Shown: positions 47,834 through 54,874 of the stretch, one piece after another
How positions within the stretch are numbered: the first letter of the stretch is position 1
How the letters are laid out: every line of letters starts with the position of its first letter
Source of the DNA: JAOUEA01 sp963825635
GTDB lineage: Bacteria; Actinomycetota; UBA4738; HRBIN12
Direction: 5' to 3'
Length of the DNA: 64,000 nt
NCBI GenBank assembly: GCA_963825635.1
Contig: CAWGTU010000001.1
Coordinates: 124,001-188,000 of the forward strand
The notes under the pieces: generated by a model
Seen by the model: the letters and a program-made list of their open reading frames with translations, nothing else
What the model was told of the DNA's origin: nothing
Databases searched by the model: none
Program-made: the position numbers and the translations under genes

Positions 47834-50086
47834 CTAGCCGGCACCGCCCTCCACCAACGTGAGCCCTGCCCGTCGGTGGAGCGCGAGGATCTCATCGGCC
47901 GGCACCGGGCGGGAGAAGAAGTAGCCCTGGCCGAGGGTGCAGCCTCGATCGGTGAGGAACCGCCACTCGCCCTCGGTCTCGATGCCTTCGGCGAGCGGCG
48001 TCATGCCGAGGTTCTCGGCGAGCGAGATCATCGCCGAGACCATGCTGGCCGCGTCGCGATCGAGGTCGATCTCCCGCACGAAGGAACGATCGATCTTGAG
48101 GATGTCGACCGGCATGTGCTTGAGCCTCGCGAGCGAGGAGTATCCGGTACCGAAGTCGTCGATCGCCAGCTTCAGTCCCCGCTCGTGCATCTCTGCCAGC
48201 AGAGCCACCGTGCGATCGGGGTCGGTCATCGCCGTCGACTCGGTGATCTCGATCGTCACGCGCGACGGGTCCACGCCCGCGATCACGATCGGTGCCACCA
48301 TCTTGCTCACGAGATCGGGCTGCCAGAGCTGGCGCGGTGAGAGGTTGAAGCCCAGCTCCAGTTCGAGGCCCTCCGCGCGCCACTGCGCGTCCTGCCGGCA
48401 GATCTCCTCGACCACCCAGTCGCCGATCGCCTCGATCAGGCCCATCTCCTCGGCGAGCGGGATGAAGTCGCCCGGAGGCACGAGTCCCCCGTTCGGCTCC
48501 GGCCAGCGGATCAGTGCCTCGACGCCGTACATGCGGCCCGAGTCGAGCTCGATCAGCGGCTGGTAGTGCAGCATCCACTGCTCCTGTTCGACGGCCTTGC
48601 GCAGGCGCGTCGACATCGACAGCCGACTCATCGCGTCGCCGGTCTTCCTCGTATGCACCACGAAACCGCCTGGTCCGACCTTCTTGGATTCGAACATCGC
48701 GGTCTCGGAGTTCTTGAGCAGCGACACAGCGTCCTCAGCGTCGTGGGGGAACACCCCGATGCCTTGGCTGGCGGTGAGGTAGAGCTCGGTGCCGGCGATC
48801 TCGAACGGGGCCCGCATCGCCTCCTGGATGCGGACCGAGACCGCCTCAGCGGCGATCGAGCCGCCGTCCTGGCCGCCGGGCAGGGGCGGGGACATGTCGA
48901 GGTCGGCAAGGAGCACGAGGAACTCGTCACCGCCGGGTCGCGCCACGAGGTCGGTGTCGCGGGTCGCCTCGCGGATCCGGTCGGCCAGCACCTTGATCAG
49001 CTCGTCGCCCATCTCGTGGCCGAGCGAGTCGTTCACGAGTTTGAAGTCGTCGAGGTCGACCGAGATCACCGCCACTCCGAGTCCGTTGCGGCGGGCGCGG
49101 GCCAGCGAGAGATCGAGCAGCTCATCGAACATCGCCCGGTTCGGCATGTCCGTCAGCTTGTCGTGGTACGCGAGGTAGGCGATGTGCTCCTCGGCGGCCT
49201 TACCCTCGGTGATGTCCAGCATCACGCCCTGCACCATCGCCGGCCGGCCCTCGGCGTCGTTCAGGACCACCGCAGAGTCACGGAACCACACCAGCCGCCC
49301 GTCACGCGCGGTCATCCGGTACTCGACCGAGTACGGCTCGCCGGCCTCGATGCCTCGCTCGACGGCCTCGATCGTGCGGGCTCGGTCGTCGGGGTGCATC
49401 AGGTCGACCCATAGGGTGCTGTCGCCGATGTACTCAGCGGGATCGACGCCGAGGACCGTGGTGATCTGAGGGCTCACGTACACGGTCGTCCAGTTCTCGT
49501 CGGCCAGGTCCTGGTAGACGATCGCCGGGATCTGCTCGACGAGAGCTCCGTACTTCGTGCGTGCCTCGAAGAGCTGCCCTCTCGTCGCGACGTCGTCGGA
49601 GACGTCGCGCATCATGCCGAGCCAGTACATCGGCGTGCCGTGCTCGTCACGGACCAACACGCTGTCTTCCTTGACCCAGATCACCCGCCCGTCTCGGTGG
49701 ATCGCTCGGTACTCGAGGTGGAAGGGCTCGCCGGTCGTCGTCGAGTGATCGCTCGCGGCCACCACACGGTCGCGGTCGTCGGGGTGCACCACGTCCACCC
49801 AGCTGGACCTGCGGGTGAGCCACTCCTCCCTCGAGACTCCGAAGAGCGTCTCGATGCCGGGGCTCACGTCGACCATCGGATCGTCGATCCCGATGCCGTC
49901 GATGTACACGATCGCAGGCAGCCGATCGATGAGGCCCCGGTAGCGGACCTCGAGATCTTGCAGCTGTGATTGCAGGTCGGAGATGCCGCCGTCCAGGCCG
50001 GGGGGAGCGACGGCCGAAGGGAAGAAGCCCTGCTGGGCCGTCACCGCCTCGGGGGTCGTCTGCGTCGTCTCGTTGTCGAAGGTCAC
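47834..50086 (-). CDS. PAS-PAS-GGDEF-EAL c-di-GMP turnover protein
   Basis: 750 aa from the GTG at 50086, no membrane helix. Two PAS/PAC units (about 45-170 and 175-297), GGDEF about 300-480 with intact GGDEF (385-389) preceded by VARP, then EAL about 490-740 with EALIRW (523-525), DDFGTGYSSL and ILKIDRSFV. Both activities are possible. It is clearly paralogous to the protein at 42.3-44.6 kb: the same insertion after GGDEF and the same order, but with PAS in place of GAF. The open frame before 50086 is poorly coding. PAS inputs suggest redox, light or ligand control. Confidence 0.9.
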   Translation of the reverse strand: MTFDNETTQTTPEAVTAQQGFFPSAVAPPGLDGGISDLQSQLQDLEVRYRGLIDRLPAIVYIDGIGIDDPMVDVSPGIETLFGVSREEWLTRRSSWVDVVHPDDRDRVVAASDHSTTTGEPFHLEYRAIHRDGRVIWVKEDSVLVRDEHGTPMYWLGMMRDVSDDVATRGQLFEARTKYGALVEQIPAIVYQDLADENWTTVYVSPQITTVLGVDPAEYIGDSTLWVDLMHPDDRARTIEAVERGIEAGEPYSVEYRMTARDGRLVWFRDSAVVLNDAEGRPAMVQGVMLDITEGKAAEEHIAYLAYHDKLTDMPNRAMFDELLDLSLARARRNGLGVAVISVDLDDFKLVNDSLGHEMGDELIKVLADRIREATRDTDLVARPGGDEFLVLLADLDMSPPLPGGQDGGSIAAEAVSVRIQEAMRAPFEIAGTELYLTASQGIGVFPHDAEDAVSLLKNSETAMFESKKVGPGGFVVHTRKTGDAMSRLSMSTRLRKAVEQEQWMLHYQPLIELDSGRMYGVEALIRWPEPNGGLVPPGDFIPLAEEMGLIEAIGDWVVEEICRQDAQWRAEGLELELGFNLSPRQLWQPDLVSKMVAPIVIAGVDPSRVTIEITESTAMTDPDRTVALLAEMHERGLKLAIDDFGTGYSSLARLKHMPVDILKIDRSFVREIDLDRDAASMVSAMISLAENLGMTPLAEGIETEGEWRFLTDRGCTLGQGYFFSRPVPADEILALHRRAGLTLVEGGAG

Positions 50087-50192
50087 GCCGCCTGCCTGTT
50101 CGCGCGTCGGATCGCCGGATCCATGCCGACATCGAGTACATCGGCCTGCGGCCGAGCCAGCTTGAACGCTTTGCCAACCCGTGGAGGGGTTC

Positions 50193-51062
50193 TCAGCAGG
50201 CGGCCTCGTCAGGCAGGAGCGGGCGGAACGCGATCGCGTAGCGTCGCCCACCGCTCGTCCAAGGCGTGAGTTGGTTCGCCTGCATGGCCGCAGGCTCGAG
50301 GCGCTCGGTCCAGTCCGGGCCGGTCACGACCACGCACCGGTAGCCGGCGCCGGCGTCCTCGCCCAGGTCTCGCAGCGGCACGTCGAGCGGCCACTCGATC
50401 TCCGGTTGCGGCAGATCGGCCTGGTCCCGATGGCGAGAGACGAACGCACGGACGCCGGTCACGTCGTACGCGTCGCTGGCGCCGATCGAGCCCTCGGGCA
50501 GCCAGGTCTCCAGGGAGCCGAGCCGATCGATCAGCTCGAGCAGCTCCTGCCTTGCCTCGTACTCATCGTCGGGCATCCCCGGCGGCTTGCCGCTGAGCTC
50601 ACCGAGGGCGTACACACGCACGGCGCGATCGACCCCTCCTGCCCGGAGAGTGAAGACGGTCTCGGGGGCATCGGCGATGCCGACCGAGCCCATGTCGGTC
50701 AGGTCGCCGACGGTGTCGAGGCCTGCCTCGAACGCGGCGTCGAGGATCGAGGCGACGGCCTCATCGTCGACGTGCACGGCTTCGAGCGCGGGCACAGCGG
50801 GTCCCGGGTAGATCTCGATCTGTGGACCCGGTCGCACGATCGTGCCGTCCCCGTACAGCGAGAACGAGGGCAGGTTCGTGAGCTGGTACTCCGGTGGTGT
50901 GAACCCACCCTCGTACCCCCATCGAAGCAGCAGATCCTCGGCGGCGGTCCCGCGGGCGATCGACGGTGACGAGGAGCCGTCACCTGGTGTCGATGGGTCG
51001 GCACACGCCCCGCCGAAGACGATGATCGTCAGCGCGACGAGGGTGATCGATCGGAGCTTCAC
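50193..51062 (-). CDS. Lipoprotein of unknown function
   Basis: 289 aa. Signal peptide with lipobox: RSITLVALTIIVFGGAC. The mature protein is acidic with beta-like strands (SFSLYGDGTIVRPG, TVFTLRAGGVDRAVRVYALG) and ends with a single Cys (PDEAAC). I do not recognise the family. GGAAGGA lies 7 nt before the GTG. It is divergent from tdh. The 106-bp gap between its stop and the GGDEF-EAL gene carries no convincing signal. Confidence 0.8.
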   Translation of the reverse strand: MKLRSITLVALTIIVFGGACADPSTPGDGSSSPSIARGTAAEDLLLRWGYEGGFTPPEYQLTNLPSFSLYGDGTIVRPGPQIEIYPGPAVPALEAVHVDDEAVASILDAAFEAGLDTVGDLTDMGSVGIADAPETVFTLRAGGVDRAVRVYALGELSGKPPGMPDDEYEARQELLELIDRLGSLETWLPEGSIGASDAYDVTGVRAFVSRHRDQADLPQPEIEWPLDVPLRDLGEDAGAGYRCVVVTGPDWTERLEPAAMQANQLTPWTSGGRRYAIAFRPLLPDEAAC

Positions 51063-51129
51063 GGGGTCGTCCTTCCACGTCGGGTGGTGATCGGACGCTC
51101 TCGGTGTCGGGTCGGTTCCCGGCGCAGGG

Positions 51130-51135
51130 TACCCT
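51130..51135 (+). promoter_or_regulatory. -10 box of tdh
   Basis: TACCCT, 6 nt before the GTG at 51142; leaderless arrangement, facing the lipoprotein gene. Confidence 0.4.
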
Positions 51136-51141
51136 TCGGGC

Positions 51142-52227
51142 GTGAGTGGAACGATGCGGGCGCTGCGCAAGTCCGCCCGAGGGCCCGGCGCGGAGCTCGT
51201 CGAGGTCCCGATCCCGGAACCGGGCGACGACGAGGTGCTCGTCCGGGTCCACGGAGCGTCGATCTGCGGCACCGACCTGCACATGCTCGAGTGGAACGAG
51301 TGGGCAGACCGACGCGTGCGAGACGTGCCCATGACTTTCGGTCACGAGGTCGCGGGTGCCGTCCACGCCGTGGGCGACGAGGTGCACCACCTGCATCCCG
51401 GCACATTCGTCGCCGCCGAGACCCACATCGCCTGCGGGCACTGCACGACGTGTCAGACGGGCCGCGCGCATATCTGCGAGAACCTGCGGATCCTGGGGGT
51501 CGACACGGAGGGCGCGTTCGCGGAGTACGTCGTGCTGCCCGCCCAGAACGCCTGGGTCGTCGGGGAGGGCATCGATCCCGACGTCGCCTCGATCATGGAG
51601 CCGTTCGGGAACGCGGTGCACGCGGCGTTCGGAACCGGTGGAGGAGAGGACATCGCCACGAACTCGGTCGCCGTCATCGGATGTGGTCCGATCGGCATGT
51701 TCGCCGTCGGCGTGGTTCGGGCGCTGGGCGCGTTCGAGGTGATCGCGATCGAGCCCAACGGCTACCGGCGCGGGAAGGCGTCGGAGATGGGGGCGGACGT
51801 GTTGCTGGATCCGACCGAGATCGATCCCGTCGCGGCGGTCCTGGAGCAGACGAAGGGAGTCGGTGTCGAGGTCGTGCTGGAGATGAGCGGGAACGAGCGC
51901 GCGATCGATCAGGGGACGCGCATGCTCGCTCGCGGCGGGCGCATGTCGCTCCTTGGGCTGCCCGACGCGTCGGTCACGCTCGACCTGAACGATCAGGTGA
52001 TCTTCAAGGAGGCGAGGCTGCAGGGCATCACCGGCCGGGAGATGTTCCGCACGTGGCAGCAGACGACGACGCTGCTCTCGACGGGTCGGGTCGACGTCTC
52101 ACCGGTCATCACGCATCGATTCGGCCTCGATCGTTGGCAGGAAGCATTCGACACGACGGCGTCCGGTCGATCGGGCAAGGTCATCCTCACGCCCGATCCG
52201 GCACGGTCCGCCCACACGACCGACTAG
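51142..52227 (+). CDS. tdh: L-threonine 3-dehydrogenase
   Basis: 361 aa zinc-dependent medium-chain dehydrogenase. Catalytic zinc ligands: Cys in ASICGTDLHMLEWNEW and GHE in MTFGHEVAG. The four structural-zinc cysteines are in HIACGHCTTCQTGRAHIC. NAD-binding VAVIGCGPIGMFAVG follows, then an acidic residue after VIAIEPN. The HMLEWNEWA segment and DRWQEAFDT are typical of Tdh, which oxidises threonine to 2-amino-3-ketobutyrate. The kbl gene 0.6 kb downstream, separated only by a small convergent gene, strongly supports this. GTG 51142 follows the TACCCT box; ATG 51154 is an alternative. Confidence 0.9.
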   Translation: MSGTMRALRKSARGPGAELVEVPIPEPGDDEVLVRVHGASICGTDLHMLEWNEWADRRVRDVPMTFGHEVAGAVHAVGDEVHHLHPGTFVAAETHIACGHCTTCQTGRAHICENLRILGVDTEGAFAEYVVLPAQNAWVVGEGIDPDVASIMEPFGNAVHAAFGTGGGEDIATNSVAVIGCGPIGMFAVGVVRALGAFEVIAIEPNGYRRGKASEMGADVLLDPTEIDPVAAVLEQTKGVGVEVVLEMSGNERAIDQGTRMLARGGRMSLLGLPDASVTLDLNDQVIFKEARLQGITGREMFRTWQQTTTLLSTGRVDVSPVITHRFGLDRWQEAFDTTASGRSGKVILTPDPARSAHTTD

Positions 52228-52721
52228 AGGTAGCCGGCCTCGGTCGCGGCACGCAGGGAGGTTGATCCCCCTTCGGGGAGGCGAGCGTCCTCCCGTTCGA
52301 CCGCGAGATCGACCTTGAACGCCAGGCGCTCGGCGTTGCCCTCGTCGATGCGGAGCTCGAACGCGTACGTCCCGGGTTCCCTGAAGACCAGCCCGTCGAG
52401 GTTCAGCGCGAGTGGGACGATCGTCTCGTCCAAGCCGTCGGTCGCTTCGTTCGCCCCGAAACCGATCCGGATCGCCTGCTTGGCTTGACCGTCCGCATCG
52501 GTCGCGAGGGCGGCGGGTTCGCCGTTCGGGTCGAGCAGACGGAGGTCGAGCGCGTGCCGGCCGGCGTCGCCGGCTTCCAACACGATCAGGGCGCCGATCC
52601 CGATCCGGTCGTGGCGGGTCGGGAACCGGCGCGTCGCGAGCCGGTTCCAGCCGGCGCCGAGTACGTAGAGCTTGCCCTCGACCGCCTGCACGCCGTCGGC
52701 GAGGAAAGCCCTGATCTTCAT
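52224..52721 (-). CDS. DUF6941-like protein
   Basis: 165 aa, cytoplasmic, no signal. The opening MKIRAFLADGVQAVEGKLYVLGAGW and later LRLLDPNGEPA and GTYAFELRIDEG resemble a widespread family of unknown function (DUF6941, from memory). It reads against tdh and kbl and overlaps the tdh end by 4 bp, so it sits as an insertion between the two threonine genes. A start at ATG 52721 faces kbl. Function unknown. Confidence 0.7.
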   Translation of the reverse strand: MKIRAFLADGVQAVEGKLYVLGAGWNRLATRRFPTRHDRIGIGALIVLEAGDAGRHALDLRLLDPNGEPAALATDADGQAKQAIRIGFGANEATDGLDETIVPLALNLDGLVFREPGTYAFELRIDEGNAERLAFKVDLAVEREDARLPEGGSTSLRAATEAGYL

Positions 52722-52767
52722 GCGGTCATCCTACGCAGGAGCCTCGCCGGGTAGGGTTCGCCTCGAG

Positions 52768-52799
52768 GAGCCGGGAGCCCGAGACTGAGCCGGGGAGCC
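52768..52799 (+). repeat. Short direct repeat upstream of kbl
   Basis: GAGCCGGGAGCC at 52768-52779 and GAGCCGGGGAGCC at 52787-52799, 19 bp apart start to start. It is in the 110-bp gap between DUF6941-like and kbl; may be an operator pair or chance in GC-rich sequence. Confidence 0.35.
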
Positions 52800-52831
52800 G
52801 GTGTGACTGACCAAGGAAGCGAGGGGGTCCG

Positions 52832-54013
52832 ATGTCCGGCACGCTCGACTACCTGAAGGACGAGCTCGCGACGCTCGAGCGCGACGGGCTCCTGTTGCAC
52901 CCACGCACGCTGGAGGGACCGCAGGGGGCTCGCGCTCGCTACGACGGGCGGGACGTGATCAATCTCGCCTCGAACAACTACCTGGGGCTCGCGAGCCATC
53001 CGCGCATGAACGAGGCGGCCGCCAACGCCGCGATGGAGTTCGGAGCCGGGTCGGGCGCGGTGCGCACGATCGCGGGGCAGATGACGATGCACCGCGAGCT
53101 CGAAGCGCGCTTCGCGGCCTTCAAGCACGCGGAGGCGGCCCTGATGTTCCAGTCCGGCTTCACCGCGAACGCGGGCACGGTGGCGGCGATCCTCACGAAG
53201 GAGGACGTGATCGTCTCGGACCGGCTGAATCACGCGTCGATCATCGACGGGGCGCGACTGTCGCGGGCGGAGATCGCGGTCTTCGACCACCGAGACCCCG
53301 ATCATGCCGACCGACAGCTCGCCGAGACCGCCCGGCCCGGGCGGCGTCAGCTGCTCATCACCGACGGGGTGTTCTCGATGGACGGCGACATCGCTCCGCT
53401 GCCCGACCTCGTCGAGGTCGCCGAGCGCCACGGCGCGATCATGATGGTCGACGACGCGCACGCCTCGGGGGTGCTCGGGGACGGCGGCGCAGGCACCGTG
53501 GACCACTTCGGGGTGCACGGGCGCGTAGACATCCAGGTGGGCACGCTCTCCAAAGCGATCGGGGTGCTGGGAGGGTTCATCGCCGGCCCCGCGCATCTGA
53601 TCGAGTGGCTGCAGAACCGGGGACGCCCGTACCTGTTCTCGACGAGCGCGCCACCACCTGTCGTGGCCGCGTGCATCACCGCGCTGGACGTGATCGCCGA
53701 CGAACCTGAGCGGCTGGCTCGGCTCTGGTCGAACACCGAGCTCTTCAAGGCCGGTTTGCACGACCTCGGGTACGACACGGGCACGAGCGAGACCCCGATC
53801 ACGCCGGTGATCACCGGCGACGAGGAGCGGACGCAGACGTTCGCGGTCCGGCTCTTCGAGGAGGGCGTGTTCTGTCCCGCGATCGTGTTCCCGACCGTCG
53901 GCAAAGGCCTCGCGCGCGTCCGCACGATCGTGACAGCCGACCACACCGAGGGCGACCTGGGCGAGGCGCTCGAGGTCTTCGCCAGAGTGGGCTCGGAGCT
54001 GGGGTTGCGGTGA
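52832..54013 (+). CDS. kbl: Glycine C-acetyltransferase (2-amino-3-ketobutyrate CoA ligase)
   Basis: 393 aa PLP enzyme of the alpha-oxoamine synthase group. PLP lysine in VGTLSKAIGVLGG, LASNNYLGLASHPRM at the start, SDRLNHASIIDG, and VDDAHASGVLG. The length and the threonine dehydrogenase neighbour favour Kbl over AONS/BioF or ALA synthase. It cleaves 2-amino-3-ketobutyrate with CoA to glycine and acetyl-CoA. GCGAGGGGG precedes the ATG. Together with tdh it forms the two-step threonine catabolic route. Confidence 0.92.
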   Translation: MSGTLDYLKDELATLERDGLLLHPRTLEGPQGARARYDGRDVINLASNNYLGLASHPRMNEAAANAAMEFGAGSGAVRTIAGQMTMHRELEARFAAFKHAEAALMFQSGFTANAGTVAAILTKEDVIVSDRLNHASIIDGARLSRAEIAVFDHRDPDHADRQLAETARPGRRQLLITDGVFSMDGDIAPLPDLVEVAERHGAIMMVDDAHASGVLGDGGAGTVDHFGVHGRVDIQVGTLSKAIGVLGGFIAGPAHLIEWLQNRGRPYLFSTSAPPPVVAACITALDVIADEPERLARLWSNTELFKAGLHDLGYDTGTSETPITPVITGDEERTQTFAVRLFEEGVFCPAIVFPTVGKGLARVRTIVTADHTEGDLGEALEVFARVGSELGLR

Positions 54014-54020
54014 GGAAGCG

Positions 54021-54740
54021 TCAGGCCGGGGCCGCGACCCTTGACTCGATGCCGGCGAGCAGCAGGTCGAGGCCGAACTCGAACTGTTCGTCCGGGTCGC
54101 ACGCGGCCAGGTGCGGCAGCGCGGCCACGATGCACGGCACCTGATCTTCGGGGAGGAACTGCACGAACGCCTCGTCGGACAGCTTCGAGCGCACGGCGTT
54201 CGGGTCCACCGCCTTGGCTCGCGTGGTGCCTGCGGAGAACATCGCCCCGACCTCCATCATCACCACGCCCATGATGAACCCACCGAGCACGTTGAAGATG
54301 AGGACCCCCTCGCGCTCATCGATGCCTGCTCGCTGGATCACCCGGAGCGCGAATTCCATGGGCATCAGCGACTCGAGCTCGGTCATCGGGCGTTGACGGT
54401 CTGCCCAGAGCGCGATCACGTTGGGATGGTCGCGCAACACGCGGCGCCACTCCCGCGCGCCGTCGCGGGCGACCTCGATCCACGGTCGGTCCTCGTCGGG
54501 GAAGCGGAAGTCACGCATCACGGCGGCACAGATGCCGTCGAGCAGGTCTTCCTTGTCGCGCACGTGGTGGTAGAGCGACATGGCTTCGACCCCGACCTCT
54601 CGGGCGACGCGGCGCATCGAGACGGCGTCGAGGCCCTCCTCGTCCATGATCCGGAGCGCGGCCTCGACGATGCGTTCCCGCGTGAGACGCTCCCTGGCGG
54701 GAGTCTCGGGTCCGGCGGTCTTGCGGTTCCTTGCGGGCAT
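54021..54740 (-). CDS. TetR-family regulator
   Basis: 239 aa. N-terminal HTH: RLTRERIVEAALRIMDEEG, recognition region VSMRRVAREVGVEAMSLYHHVRDKEDLLDGI. The C-terminal domain (about 80-239) is of the TetR_C type with GFIMGVVMMEVGAMF in the ligand pocket. GGAGAA about 7 nt upstream supports ATG 54740. It is divergent from the MMPL exporter with operator-like sequences in between, so it most likely represses that transporter and itself, with an exported compound as ligand. Confidence 0.9.
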   Translation of the reverse strand: MPARNRKTAGPETPARERLTRERIVEAALRIMDEEGLDAVSMRRVAREVGVEAMSLYHHVRDKEDLLDGICAAVMRDFRFPDEDRPWIEVARDGAREWRRVLRDHPNVIALWADRQRPMTELESLMPMEFALRVIQRAGIDEREGVLIFNVLGGFIMGVVMMEVGAMFSAGTTRAKAVDPNAVRSKLSDEAFVQFLPEDQVPCIVAALPHLAACDPDEQFEFGLDLLLAGIESRVAAPA

Positions 54741-54745
54741 CCGAT

Positions 54746-54766
54746 CGTTCTCCGAACGTTCTCCGA
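54746..54766. repeat. Tandem 11-bp repeat in the TetR leader
   Basis: CGTTCTCCGA at 54746-54755 and again at 54757-54766 (period 11, about one helical turn). On the minus strand it lies just before the TetR ATG and carries two GGAGAA elements, the nearer of which is the Shine-Dalgarno. Confidence 0.6.
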
Positions 54767-54774
54767 GGTCGGGG

Positions 54775-54803
54775 TTGACAGGCTTACGGTGTATGCCTAT
54801 GCT
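54775..54803 (+). promoter_or_regulatory. Promoter of the MMPL exporter
   Basis: TTGACA at 54775-54780, exactly 17 nt, TATGCT at 54798-54803: the best sigma-70-type promoter in the window. Transcription would start near 54810, giving a leader of about 65 nt to the ATG at 54875. Confidence 0.85.
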
Positions 54804-54831
54804 CCCGTACGCTGTAAGCATACATCGTACG
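54790..54831. promoter_or_regulatory. Operator-like dyads between tetR and MMPL genes
   Basis: TGTATGC at 54790-54796 and GCATACA at 54818-54824 form a 7-bp inverted repeat with a 21-nt centre. CGTACG occurs at 54806-54811 and 54826-54831, 20 bp apart. The array overlaps the MMPL -10 and start site and a minus-strand TTGACG (54835-54830), so a bound TetR dimer would block both promoters. Confidence 0.55.
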
Positions 54832-54874
54832 TCAAGCGTCGGCCGGAGCCGGCGGAGAAGGGGGGAACCACGGG

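Noticed and set aside
50087..50192. c-di-GMP riboswitch before the GGDEF-EAL gene
   Set aside because: A GGCAAAGC stretch is suggestive, but the two conserved blocks and stems of the GEMM motif are not both present. A short open frame there has no start codon or Shine-Dalgarno.
52722..52831. Glycine riboswitch before kbl
   Set aside because: Repeated GAGCCGGG(G)AGCC elements lack the conserved glycine aptamer sequences.
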